Origin: Gordius sp. MW1
Taxonomy: Eukaryota > Nematomorpha > Gordioida > Gordea > Gordiidae
DNA length: 64,000 bases
NCBI GenBank assembly: GCA_964036665.1
Contig: OZ038533.1
Coordinates: 9,260,413 to 9,324,412, forward strand
Direction of reading: 5' to 3'
The position numbers and the translations under genes were made by a program. Of the stretch, positions 1 to 11,006 are shown one piece after another. The notes below the pieces were generated by a model that saw only the letters and a list, made by a program, of their open reading frames with translations, did no database searches and was not told the DNA's origin. Each line of letters opens with the position of its first letter. Position 1 is the first letter of the stretch.

Positions 1-110
1 AATGATAGTTCTCGCAGCTTAAAACCTCTTTTCGGAAGTCAATCGAGGATAATAGGATTCTCAAATTGGCTTACTTTTATATATTTTTTTATGCTCTTTC
101 ACATAGAATC

Positions 111-158
111 GATAAAAATAAATATTTTTACCTCAAAATTTTTCACATATTTTTCTTT
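111..158. other. Phased A/T-tract block in the monomer centre (first copy)
   Basis: Runs of A or T of four to nine bases recur at roughly 12-base spacing here (centres near 115, 127, 139 and 152), separated by short mixed segments. Runs spaced near one helical turn are known to bend DNA and to influence nucleosome placement. The block is retained in nearly all units. One 4-bp shortening of the second run (TAAATTTACC instead of TAAATATTTTTACC) occurs in the type C units near 809, 4598 and 13543. Curvature is inferred, not measured. Confidence 0.5.
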
Positions 159-294
159 CAACCGTATGCATCCGATGAAAGTTGTCGTTTTCAGACGTGG
201 TTTCGATGATAAAAAGTAAAAATTTATCAGAATCAGAAAACTATTACTTTGAAATCATGATCGCATAGTGCATTTTCAAAAATTAAGCACTCAC

Positions 295-321
295 GTTGCG
301 ATACAACAAACTAATCGCAAC
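295..321. other. Conserved 8-bp dyad in each monomer (first copy)
   Basis: GTTGCGAT at 295-302 and ATCGCAAC at 314-321 are perfect reverse complements separated by 11 nt (303-313). Bases just outside do not pair, so the stem is exactly 8 bp. The element is among the most conserved parts of the monomer and is intact in most units across all 64 kb. Known exceptions are the ATAGCAAC variant (one broken pair), ATCTCAAC at about 1000 and 4788, and three units that lost the right arm. It is a good candidate for a binding site of a dimeric protein or for a short cruciform or hairpin. No protein is implied by the sequence itself. Confidence 0.75.
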
Positions 322-1268
322 AATCAAACGTTGTCTTTTGTCAAAATGATAGTTCTCGCAGCTTAAAACCTCTTTTCGGAAGTCAATCGAGGATAATAGG
401 ATTCTCAAATTATCTTACTTTTATATATTTTTTCATGCTCTTTCACATAGAATCGAAAAAAATAAATATTTTTACCTCAAAATTTTTCACATATTTTTAT
501 CTCAACCGTATGCATCCGATGAAAGTTGTCGTTTTCAGACGTGGTTTCGATGATAAAAAGTAAAAATTTATCAGAATCAGAAAACTATTACTTTGAAATC
601 ATGATCGCATAGTGCATTTTTGAAAAATTAAGCACTCACGTTGCGATACAACAAACTAATCGCAACAATAAAACGTTGTCTTTTGTCAAAATGATAGTTC
701 TCGCAGCTTAAAACCTATTTTCGGAAGTCAATCGAGGATTATAGGATTCTCAAATTGGCTTAATTTTATATATTTTTTCATGCTCTTTCACATAGAATTG
801 AAAAAAATAAATTTACCTCAAAATTTTTCACATATTTTTCTTTGAACCGTATTCATCCGATGAAAGTTGTCGTTTTCAGACGTGGTTTCTATGATCCCAA
901 GTAAAAATTTATCAGAATCTGAGAACTATTACTTTGAAATCATGATCGCATAGAGCCATTTTCAAAAATTAAGCACTCACGTTGCGATACAACAAACTAA
1001 TCTCAACAATAAAACGTTGTCTTTTATCAAAATGATAGTTCTCGCAGCTTAAACCCTCTTTTCGGAAGTCCATCGAGGATAATAGGATTCTCAAATTGGC
1101 TTACTTTTATATATTTTTTTCATGCTCTTTCACATAGAATTGAAAAAAATAAATATTTTTACCTCAAAATTTTTCACAGATTTTTCTTTGAACCGTATTC
1201 ATCCGATGAAAGTTGTCGTTTTCAGACGTGGTTTCTATGATCCCAAGTAAAAATTTATCAGAATCTGA

Positions 1269-1614
1269 AAACTATTACTTTGAAATCATGATCGCATAGT
1301 GCATTTTCAAAAATTAAGCACTCACGTTGCGATACAACAAACTAATCGCAACAATCAAACGTTGTCTTTTGTCAAAATGATAGTTCTCGCAGCTTAAAAC
1401 CTATTTTCGGAAGTCAATCGAGGATTATAGGATTCTCAAATTGGCTTACTTTTATATATTTTTTCATGCTCTTGCACATAGAATTGAAAAAAATAAATAT
1501 TTTTACCTCAAAATTTTTCACATATTTTTCTTTGAACCGTATTCATCCGATGAAAGTTGTCGTTTTCAGACGTGGTTTCTATGATCCCAAGTAAAAATTT
1601 ATCAGAATCTGATA
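1269..1614 (+). repeat. One-monomer hybrid insertion splitting a type D unit
   Basis: In other D units (4818, 8596, 13763, 18235) the D-left part is followed directly by GATAACTATT and CATATTGCATTTTTG. Here the D-left part (1031 to about 1268) is followed by an A-like right end (AGTGCATTTTC, AATCAAACG near 1354) and an H-like left end (CTATTTTCGG, GATTATAGG, CTCTTGCACAT near 1470). Only then does the D-right part appear (GATAAC at about 1609, TATTGCATTTTTG). The inserted 345 bp reproduces the A-to-H junction seen at about 3330-3675. Exact edges are uncertain because flanking sequence is shared. Confidence 0.75.
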
Positions 1615-2420
1615 ACTATTACTTTGAAATCATGATCGCATATTGCATTTTTGAAAAATTAAGCACTCACGTTGCGATACAACAAACTAATCGCAACAAT
1701 AAAACGTTGTCTTTTGTCAAAATGATAGTTCTCGCAGCTTAAAACCTCTTTTCGGAAGTCAATCGAGGATAATAGAATTCTCAAATTGACTTACTTTTAT
1801 ATATTTTTTTACGCTCTTTCACATATAATCGAAAAAAATAAATATTTTTACCTTAAAATTTTTCACATATTTTTCTTTCAACCGTATGCATCCGATGAAA
1901 TTTGTCGTTTTCAGACGTGGTTTCGATGATAAAAAGAAAAAATTTATCAGAAGCAAAAAACTATTACTTTGAAATCATGATCGCATAGTGCATTTTTGAA
2001 AAATTAAGCACTCACGTTGCGATAAAACAAACTAATCGCAACAATAAAACGTTGTCTTTTGTCAAAATGATAGTTCTCGCAGCTTAAAACCTCTTTTCGG
2101 AAGTCAATCGAGGATAATAGGATTCTCAAATTGGCTTACTTTTATATATTTTTTTACGCTCTTTCACATAGAATCGAAAAAAATAAATATTTTTACCTCA
2201 AAATTTTTCATATATTTTTCTTTCAACCGTATGCATCCCATGAAAGTTGTCGTTGTCAGACGTGGTTTCGATGATAAAAAGTAAAAATTTATCAGAATCA
2301 GAAGACTATTACTTTGATATCATGATCGCATAGTGCATTTTCAAAAATTAAGCACTCACGTTGCGATACAACAAACTAATCGCAACAATAAAACGTTGTC
2401 TTTTGTCAAAATGATAGTTC
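1525..2420 (+). repeat. HOR segment D(right)-E-F, copy 1
   Basis: This segment matches about 4968-5860 at an offset of 3,442-3,443 bp (10 monomers). The type E unit at 1721 carries GAATTC at 1775, TTGACTT, CATATAATCG, ACCTTAAAAT, AAATTTGTCG and AGAAGCAAAAAAC. The type F unit at 2066 carries TACGCTC, CATATAT, CATCCCATG and GATATCATG. Because the upstream part repeats at 3,787 bp, the one-monomer difference equals the hybrid insertion at 1269-1614. Confidence 0.8.
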
Positions 2421-2753
2421 TCGCAGCAAAAACCTCTTTTCGGAAGTCAATCGAGGATAATAGGATTCTCAAATTGGCTTACTTTTATATATTTTTTTAT
2501 GCTCTTTCTCAGAGAATCGAAAAAAATAAATATTTTTACCTCAAAATTTTTCACATATTTTTCTTTCAACCGTATGCATCCGATGAAAGTTGTCGTTTTC
2601 AGACGTGGTTTCGATGATAAAAAGTAAAAATTTATCAGAATCAGAAAACTATTACTTTGAAATCATGATCGCATAGTGCATTTTTGAAAAATTAAGCACT
2701 CACGTTGCGATACAACAAACTAATCGCAACAATAAAACGTTGTCTTTTGTCAA
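2410..2753 (+). repeat. Type G monomer
   Basis: This unit has the altered junction GCAGCAAAAACCTC in place of GCAGCTTAAAACCTC and the private CTCTTTCTCAGAGAATCG. The same pair of tags occurs at 15487. A related unit at 5852 shares the CTCAGAG tag but has a 5-bp loss (GCAGCACCTC). The three units are therefore relatives in three separate HOR copies. Confidence 0.8.
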
Positions 2754-4131
2754 AATGATAGTTCTCGCAGCTTAAAACCTATTTTCGGAAGTCAATCGAG
2801 GATTATAGGATTCTCAAATTGGCTTACTTTTATATATTTTTTCATGCTCTTGCACATAGAATTGAAAAAAATAAATATTTTTACCTCAAAATTTTTCACA
2901 TATTTTTCTTTGAACCGTATTCATCCGATGAAAGTTGTCGTTTTCAGACGTGGTTTCTATGATCCCAAGTAAAAATTTATCAGAATCTGAAAACTATTAC
3001 TTTGAAATCATGATCGCATAGAGCCATTTTCAAAAATTAAGCACTCACGTTGCGATACAACAAACTAATCGCAACAATAAAACGTTGTCTTTTGTCAAAA
3101 TGATAGTTCTCGCAGCTTAAAACCTCTTTTCGGAAGTCAATCGAGGATAATAGGATTCTCAAATTGGCTTACTTTTATATATTTTTTTATGCTCTTTCAC
3201 ATAAAATCGATAAAAATAAATATTTTTACCTCAAAATTTTTCACATATTTTTCTTTCAACCGTATGCATCCGATGAAAGTTGTCGTTTTCAGACGTGGTT
3301 TCGATGATAAAAAGTAAAAATTTATCAGAATCAGAAAACTATTACTTTGAAATCATGATCGCATAATGCATTTTCAAAAATTAAGCACTCACGTTGCGAT
3401 ACAACAAACTAATCGCAACAATCAAACGTTGTCTTTTGTCAAAATGATAGTTCTCGCAGCTTAAAACCTATTTTCGGAAGTCAATCGAGGATTATAGGAT
3501 TCTCAAATTGGCTTACTTTTATATATTTTTTCATGCTCTTGCACATAGAATTGAAAAAAATAAATATTTTTACCTCAAAATTTTTCACATATTTTTCTTT
3601 GAACCGTATTCATCCGATGAAAGTTGTCGTTTTCAGACGTGGTTTCTATGATCCCAAGTAAAAATTTATCAGAATCTGAAAACTATTACTTTGAAATCAT
3701 GATCGCATAGAGCCATTTTCAAAAATTAAGCACTCACGTTGCGATACAACAAACTAATCGCAACAATAAAACGTTGTCTTTTGTCAAAATGATAGTTCTC
3801 GCAGCTTAAAACCTCTTTTCGGAAGTCAATCGAGGATAATAGGATTCTCAAATTGGCTTACTTTTATATATTTTTTTATGCTCTTTCACATAGAATCGAT
3901 AAAAATAAATATTTTTACCTCAAAATTTTTCACATATTTTTCTTTCAACCGTATGCATCCGATGAAAGTTGTCGTTTTCAGACGTGGTTTCGATGATAAA
4001 AAGTAAAAATTTATCAGAATCAGAAAACTATTACTTTGAAATCATGATCGCATAGTGCATTTTCAAAAATTAAGCACTCACGTTGCGATACAACAAACTA
4101 ATCGCAACAATCAAACGTTGTCTTTTGTCAA
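2754..4131 (+). repeat. H-A dimer tandemly duplicated (689 bp x 2)
   Basis: Units start at 2754 (H), 3099 (A), 3443 (H) and 3788 (A). The H units share CTATTTTCGG, GATTATAGG, CTCTTGCACAT, CTATGATCCC and AGAGCCATTTTC. The A units share GATAAAA and AATCAAACG. The first A differs from the second at ATAAAATCG versus ATAGAATCG and CATAATGC versus CATAGTGC. This is a two-monomer tandem duplication inside the larger HOR. Confidence 0.8.
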
Positions 4132-5055
4132 AATGATAGTTCTCGCAGCTTAAAACCTCTTTTCGGAAGTCAATCGAGGATAATAGGATTCTCAAATTAT
4201 CTTACTTTTATATATTTTTTCATGCTCTTTCACATAGAATCGAAAAAAATAAATATTTTTACCTCAAAATTTTTCACATATTTTTATCTCAACCGTATGC
4301 ATCCGATGAAAGTTGTCGTTTTCAGACGTGGTTTCGATGATAAAAAGTAAAAATTTATCAGAATCAGAAAACTATTACTTTGAAATCATGATCGCATAGT
4401 GCATTTTTGAAAAATTAAGCACTCACGTTGCGATACAACAAACTAATCGCAACAATAAAACGTTGTCTTTTGTCAAAATGATAGTTCTCGCAGCTTAAAA
4501 CCTATTTTCGGAAGTCAATCGAGGATTATAGGATTCTCAAATTGGCTTAATTTTATATATTTTTTCATGCTCTTTCACATAGAATTGAAAAAAATAAATT
4601 TACCTCAAAATTTTTCACATATTTTTCTTTGAACCGTATTCATCCGATGAAAGTTGTCGTTTTCAGACGTGGTTTCTATGATCCCAAGTAAAAATTTATC
4701 AGAATCTGAAAACTATTACTTTGAAATCATGATCGCATAGAGCCATTTTCAAAAATTAAGCACTCACGTTGCGATACAACAAACTAATCTCAACAATAAA
4801 ACGTTGTCTTTTATCAAAATGATAGTTCTCGCAGCTTAAACCCTCTTTTCGGAAGTCCATCGAGGATAATAGGATTCTCAAATTGGCTTACTTTTATATA
4901 TTTTTTTCATGCTCTTTCACATAGAATTGAAAAAAATAAATATTTTTACCTCAAAATTTTTCACAGATTTTTCTTTGAACCGTATTCATCCGATGAAAGT
5001 TGTCGTTTTCAGACGTGGTTTCTATGATCCCAAGTAAAAATTTATCAGAATCTGA
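3788..5055 (+). repeat. HOR segment A-B-C-D(left), copy 2
   Basis: This is the second copy of the segment at 1-1268, offset 3,787 bp, sharing the TATCTCAACC, TAAATTTACC, CTCAACAAT, AAACCCTC, TCCATCG and CACAGATTTT tags in the same order. Here the D unit at 4818 is intact and runs straight into the type E unit at 5164. Confidence 0.85.
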
Positions 5056-5860
5056 TAACTATTACTTTGAAATCATGATCGCATATTGCATTTTTGAAAA
5101 ATTAAGCACTCACGTTGCGATACAACAAACTAATCGCAACAATAAAACGTTGTCTTTTGTCAAAATGATAGTTCTCGCAGCTTAAAACCTCTTTTCGGAA
5201 GTCAATCGAGGATAATAGAATTCTCAAATTGACTTACTTTTATATATTTTTTTACGCTCTTTCACATATAATCGAAAAAAAAAATATTTTTGCCTTAAAA
5301 TTTTTCACATATTTTTCTTTCAACCGTATGCATCCGATGAAATTTGTCGTTTTCAGACGTGGTTTCGATGATAAAAAGAAAAAATTTATCAGAAGCAAAA
5401 AACTATTACTTTGAAATCATGATCGCATAGTGCATTTTTGAAAAATTAAGCACTCACGTTGCGATACAACAAACTAATCGCAACAATAAAACGTTGTCTT
5501 TTGTCAAAATGATAGTTCTCGCAGCTTAAAACCTCTTTTCGGAAGTCAATCGAGGATAATGGGATTCTCAAATTGGCTTACTTTTATATATTTTTTTACG
5601 CTCTTTCACATAGAATCGAAAAAAATAAATATTTTTACCTCAAAATTTTTCATATATTTTTCTTTCAACCGTATGCATCCCATGAAAGTTGTCGTTGTCA
5701 GACGTGGTTTCGATGATAAAAAGTAAAAATTTATCAGAATCAGAAAACTATTACTTTGATATCATGATCGCATAGTGCATTTTCAAAAATTAAGCACTCA
5801 CGTTGCGATACAACAAACTAATCGCAACAATAAAACGTTGTCTTTTGTCAAAATGATAGT
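5056..5860 (+). repeat. HOR segment D(right)-E-F, copy 2
   Basis: This is the second copy of about 1610-2420. The E unit carries GAATTC at 5218 and a private change near 5275-5292 (two bases fewer in the A run, GCCTT for ACCTT). The F unit at 5508 has a private AATGGGATTC. The segment ends at the 5-bp loss in the next unit (GCAGCACCTC at about 5865). Confidence 0.8.
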
Positions 5861-8800
5861 TCTCGCAGCACCTCTTTTCGGAAGTCAATCGAGGATAATA
5901 GGATTCTCAAATTGGCTTACTTTTATATATTTTTTTATGCTCTTTCTCAGAGAATCGAAAAAAATAAATATTTTTACCTCAAAATTTTTCACATATTTTT
6001 CTTTCAACCGTATGCATCCGATGAAAGTTGTCGTTTTCAGACGTGGTTTCGATGATAAAAAGTAAAAATTTATCAGAATCAGAAAACTATTACTTTGAAA
6101 TCATGATCGCATAGTGCATTTTCAAAAATTAAGCACTCACGTTGCGATACAACAAACTAATCGCAACAATAAAACGTTGTCTTTTGTCAAAATGATAGTT
6201 CTCGCAGCTTAAAACCTCTTTTCGGAAGTCAATCGAGGATAATAGGATTCTCAAATTATCTTACTTTTATATATTTTTTCATGCTCTTTCACATAGAATC
6301 GAAAAAAATAAATATTTTTACCTCAAAATTTTTCACTTATTTTTCTTTCAACCGTATGCATCCGATGAAAGTTGTCGTTTTCAGACGTGGTTTCGATGAT
6401 AAAAAGTAATAATTTATCAGAATCAGAAAACTATTACTATGAAATCATGATCGCATAGTGTATTTTTGAAAAATTAAGCACTCACGTTGCGATACAACAA
6501 ACTAATCGCAACAATAAAACGTTGTCTTTTGTCAAAATGATAGTTCTCGCAGCTTAAAACCTCTTTTCGGAAGTTGATCGAGGATAATAGGATTCTCAAA
6601 TTGGCTTACTTTTATATATTTTTTTACGCTCTTTCACATAGAATCGAAAAAAATAAATATTTTTACCTCAAAATTTTTCATATATTTTTCTTTCAACCGT
6701 ATGCATCCCATGAAAGTTGTCGTTGTCAGATGTGGTTTACATGATAAAAAGTAAAAATTTATCAGAATCAGAAAACTATTACTTTGAAATCATGATCGCA
6801 TAATGCATTTTTGAAAAATTAAGCACTCACGTTGCGATACAACAAACTAATCGCAACAATAAAACGTTGTCTTTTGTCAAAATGATAGTTCTCGCAGCTT
6901 AAAACCTCTTTTCGGAAGTCAATCGAGGATAATAGGATTCTCAAATTGGCTTACTTTTATATATTTTTTCATGCTCTTTCACATAGAATCGAAAAAAATA
7001 AATATTTTTACCTCAAAATTTTTCACATATTTTTATTTCAACCGTATGCATCCGATGAAAGTTGTCGTTTCAGACGTGGTTTCGATGATAAAAAGTAAAA
7101 ATTTATCAGAATCAGAAAACTATTACTTTGAAATCATGATCGCATAGTGCATTTTTGAAAAATTAAGCACTCACGTTGCGATACAACAAACTAATCGCAA
7201 CAATAAAACGTTGTCTTTTGTCAAAATGATAGTTCTCGCAGCTTAAAACCTATTTTCGGAAGTCAATCGAGGATTATAGGATTCTCAAATTGGCTTACTT
7301 TTATATATTTTTTCATGCTCTTTCACATAGAATTGAAAAAAATAAATATTTTTACCTCAAAATTTTTCACATATTTTTCTTTGAACCGTATTCATCCGAT
7401 GAAAGTTGTCGTTTTCCGACGTGGTTTCTATGATCCCAAGTAAAAATTTATCAGAATCTGAAAACTATTACTTTGAAATCATGATCGCATAGAGCCATTT
7501 TCAAAAATTAAGCACTCACGTTGCGATACAACAAACTAATCGCAACAATAAAACGTTGTCTTTTGTCAAAATGCGCAGCTTAAAACCTCTTTTCGGAAGT
7601 CAATCGAGGATAATAGGATTCTCAAATTGGCTTACTTTTATATATTTTTTTATGCTCTTTCACATAGAATCGAAAAAAATAAATATTTTTACCTCAAAAT
7701 TTTTCACATATTTTTCTTTCAACCGTATGCATCCGATGAAAGTTGTCGTTTTCAGACGTGGTTTCGATGATAAAAAGTAAAAATTTATCAGAATCAGAAA
7801 ACTATTACTTTGAAATCATGATCGCATAGTGCATTTTCAAAAATTAAGCACTCACGTTGCGATACAACAAACTAATCGCAACAATCAAACGTTGTCTTTT
7901 GTCAAAATGATAGTTCTCGCAGCTTAAAACCTCTTTTCGGAAGTCAATCGAGGATAATAGGATTCTCAAATTATCTTACTTTTATATATTTTTTCATGCT
8001 CTTTTACATAGAATCGAAAAAAATAAATATTTTTACCTCAAAATTTTTCACATATTTTTATTTCAACCGTATGCATCCGATGAAAGTTGTCGTTTTCAGA
8101 CGTGGTTTCGATGATAAAAAGTAAAAATTTATCAGAATCAGAAAACTATTACTTTGAAATCATGATCGCATAGTGCATTTTTGAAAAATTAAGCACTCAC
8201 GTTGCGATACAACAAACTAATCGCAACAATAAAACGTTGTCTTTTGTCAAAATGATAGTTCTCGCAGCTTAAAACCTATTTTCGGAAGTCAATCGAGGAT
8301 TATAGGATTCTCAAATTGGCTTACTTTTATATATTTTTTCATGCTCTTTCACATAGAATTGAAAAAAATAAATATTTTTACATCAAAATTTTTCACATAT
8401 TTTTCTTTGAACCGTATTCATCCGATGAAAGTTGTCGTTTTCAGACGTGGTTTCTATGATCCCAAGTAAAAATTTATCAGAATCTGAAAACTATTTCTTT
8501 GAAATCATGATCGCATAGAGCCATTTTCAAAAATTAAGCACTCACGTTGCGATACAACAAACTAATCGCAACAATAAAACGTTGTCTTTTATCAAAATGA
8601 TAGTTCTCGCAGCCTAAACCCTCTTTTCGGAAGTCCATCGAGGATAATAGGATTCTCAAATTGGCTTACTTTTATATATTTTTTTCATGCTCTTTCACAT
8701 AGAATTGAAAAAAATAAATATTTTTACCTCAAAATTTTTCACATATTTTTCTTTGAACCGTATTCATCCGATGAAAGTTGTCGTTTTCAGACGTGGTTTC

Positions 8801-10065
8801 TATGATCCCAAGTAAAAATTTATCAGAATCTGATAACTATTACTTTGAAATCATGATCGCATATTGCATTTTTGAAAAATTAAGCACTCACGTTGCGATA
8901 CAACAAACTAATCGCAACAATAAAACGTTGTCTTTTGTCAAAATGATAGTTCTCGCAGCTTAAAACCTCTTTTCGGAAGTCAATCGAGGATAATAGAATT
9001 CTCAAATTGACTTACTTTTATATATTTTTTTACGCTCTTTCACATATAATCGAAAAAAATAAATATTTTTACCTTAAAATTTTTCACATATTTTTCTTTC
9101 AACCGTATGCATCCGATGAAATTTGTCGTTTTCAGACGTGGTTTCGATGATAAAAAGAAAAAATTTATCAGAAGCAAAAAACTATTACTTTGAAATCATG
9201 ATCGCATAGTGCATTTTTGAAAAATTAAGCACTCACGTTGCGATACAACAAACTAATCGCAACAATAAAACGTTGTCTTTTGTCAAAATGATAGTTCTCG
9301 CAGCTTAAAACCTCTTTTCGGAAGTCAATCGAGGATAATAGGATTCTCAAATTGGCTTACTTTTATATATTTTTTTATGCTCTTTCACATAGAATCGAAA
9401 AAAATAAATATTTTTACCTCAAAATTTTTCACATATTTTTCTTTCAACCGTATGCATCCGATGAAAGTTGTCGTTTTCAGACGTGGTTTCGATGATAAAA
9501 AGTAAAAATTTATCAGAATCAGAAAACTATTACTTTGAAATCATGATCGCATAGTGCATTTTCAAAAATTAAGCACTCACGTTGCGATACAACAAACTAA
9601 TCGCAACAATCAAACGTTGTCTTTTGTCAAAATAATAGTTCTCGCAGCTTAAAACCTCTTTTCGGAAGTCAATCGAGGATAATAGGATTCTCAAATTATC
9701 TTACTTTTATATATTTTTTCATGCTCTTTCACATAGAATCGAAAAAAATAAATATTTTTACCTCAAAATTTTTCACATATTTTTCTTTCAACCGTATGCA
9801 TCCGATGAAAGTTGTCGTTTTCAGACGTGGTTTCGATGATAAAAAGTAAAAATTTATCAGAATCAGAAAACTATTACTTTGAAATCATGATCGCATAGTG
9901 TATTTTTGAAAAATTAAGCACTCACGTTGCGATACAACAAACTAATCGCAACAATAAAACGTTGTCTTTTGTCAAAATGATAGTTCTCGCAGCTTAAAAC
10001 CTCTTTTCGGAAGTTGATCGAGGATAATAGGATTCTCAAATTGGCTTACTTTTATATATTTTTTC
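5860..10065 (+). repeat. 12-monomer HOR block, copy 1 (offset 9,640 bp)
   Basis: Unit order from 6191 is: I (ATCTT, CACTTATTTT, TATTACTATG, AGTGTATTTTTG), J (AAGTTGATCG, TTTACATGAT), K (TATTTCAACC), H, A' (8-bp loss, AAAATGCGCAGC at 7570), B', H, D, E, A'', I' (AATAATAGTT at 9631). It ends in the left part of a J-like unit. The same order with the same private tags is found at 15500-19705. I saw only a handful of substitutions between copies, for example near 6408 (T versus A) and 7408 (C versus A) in this copy. Confidence 0.85.
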
Positions 10066-11006
10066 ATGCTCTTTCACATAGAATTTTAAAAAATAAATAT
10101 TTTTACCTCAAAATTTTTCAAATATTTTTCTTTCAACCGTATGCATCCGATGAAAGTTGTCGTTTTCAGACGTGGATTTGATGATAAAAAGTAAAAATTT
10201 ATCAGAATCAGAAAACTATTACTTTGAAATCATGATCGCATAGTGCTTTTTTGAAAAATTAAGCACTCACGTTGCGATACAACAAACTAATCGCAACAAT
10301 AAAACGTTGTCTTTTGTCAAAATGATAGTTCTCGCAGCTAAAACCTCTTTTCGGAAGTCAATCGAGGATAATAGGATTCTCAAATTGGCTTACTTTTATA
10401 TATTTTTTCATGCTCTTTCACATAGAATTTTAAAAAAATAAATATTTTTACCTCAAAATTTTTCACATATTTTTCTTTGAACCGTATTCATCCGATGAAA
10501 GTTGTCGTTTTCAGACGTGGTATCTATGATCCCACGTAAAAATTTATCAGAATCTGAAAACTATTACTTTGAAATCATGATCGCATAGAGCCATTTTACA
10601 TAATTAAGCACTCACGTTGCGATACAACAAACTAATCGCAACAATAAAACGTTGTCTTTTGTCAAAATGATAGTTCTCGCAGCTTAAAACCTCTTTTCGG
10701 AAGTCAATCGAGGATAATAGGATTCTCAAATTGGCTTACTTTTATATATTTTTCATGCTCTTTCACATAGAATCGAAAAAAATCAATATTTTTACCTCAA
10801 AATTTTTCACATATTTTTCTTTCAACCGTATGCATCCGATGAAAGTTGTCGTTTTCAGACGTGGTTTCGATGATAAAAAGTAAAAATTTATCAGAATCAG
10901 AAAACTATTACTTTGAAATCATGATCGCATAGTGCATTTTGAAAAATTAAGCACTCACGTTGCGATACAACAAACTAATCGCAACAATAAAACGTTGTCT
11001 TTTGTC
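10066..11006 (+). repeat. Private, slightly degenerate monomers
   Basis: Three units start near 9977, 10320 and 10666. The first two share GAATTTTAAAA in place of GAATCGAAAA, a tag I see nowhere else in the window. Other local oddities are GTGGATTTGATG near 10174, TGCTTTTTTG near 10246, GTATCTATGATCCCACG near 10519, CATTTTACATAATT near 10594 and AAAATCAATATT near 10782. These units do not fall into a duplicated block and look older or less homogenised than their neighbours. Confidence 0.65.

Larger units (their letters stand above)
1..344 (+). repeat. Reference satellite monomer (type A)
   Basis: This unit is used as the coordinate frame. It contains 59 C and 46 G (30.5% GC) and 14 CpG. Variable sites in this numbering are: 68-70 (GGC, ATC, CGC, GAC or GGA), about 89-92 (TTATG, TCATG or TACG), 110-111 (CG or TG), 159 (C or G), 168 (G or T), 205 and 211-213 (CGATGATAAA or CTATGATCCC), 235 (A or T), about 257-266 (AGTGCATTTTC, AGTGCATTTTTG, AGTGTATTTTTG or AGAGCCATTTTC) and about 321-330 (AATAAAACG, AATCAAACG or AAACG). 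The rest is nearly constant across the window. The start point is arbitrary, as in any tandem repeat. No coding frame is conserved through the unit; stop codons occur in all frames of most copies. Confidence 0.9.
1..1268 (+). repeat. HOR segment A-B-C-D(left), copy 1
   Basis: The order is a type A unit (GGCTT, GATAAAA, AATCAAACG), type B (ATCTT, TATCTCAACC), type C (CTATTTTCGG, GATTATAGG, shortened TAAATTTACC, CTCAACAAT) and the left part of type D (AAACCCTC, AAGTCCATCG, CACAGATTTT). The same order and the same private variants recur at 3788-5055, an offset of 3,787 bp or 11 monomers. The only difference I noticed is GAGAAC versus GAAAAC near 943. The match breaks at 1269, where this copy reads GAAAAC and the other GATAAC. 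Confidence 0.85.

Noticed and set aside
30-52. CENP-B box in TTTTCGGAAGTCAATCGAGG
   Set aside because: The two CG steps are spaced differently from the CENP-B core (NTTCGNNNNANNCGGGN), the required A is T, and CGGG is absent. I would not claim it without binding data.
74-92. TATA-like box (TTTTATATATTTTTT) in every monomer as a promoter
   Set aside because: It is a simple consequence of A/T-rich composition. No initiator, downstream element or transcript structure is visible, so I do not call a promoter.
140-290. 9-bp inverted repeat AATTTTTCA / TGAAAAATT within units of the CATTTTTGAAAAATT form
   Set aside because: It spans about 135 bp, is made of A/T runs expected by chance, and is missing in units of the CATTTTCAAAAATT form.
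1-344. Monomer as an ancient dimer of two ~172-bp halves
   Set aside because: Comparing the two halves by eye gives only short A/T-run matches and no shared GC-containing words in the same order. A proper local self-alignment could still reveal a weak trace.
2333-2617. Open frames of 61-96 codons on the + strand (e.g. 1557-1742, 2333-2617, 5775-6065, 26417-26701, 46021-46284) encoding near-identical peptides
   Set aside because: They recur only because the DNA recurs. Each exists where a small indel or substitution happens to remove a stop, most units lack them, no start context or ribosome site is consistent, and the peptides are low-complexity F/I/K-rich translations of A/T runs. They are not genes.
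7570-7580. Deletion at AAAATGCGCAGC as a new start codon for a 74-codon gene
   Set aside because: The deletion only shifts the frame so that an existing ATG joins a longer open stretch. The same 8-bp loss at 17210 gives the same peptide by descent.
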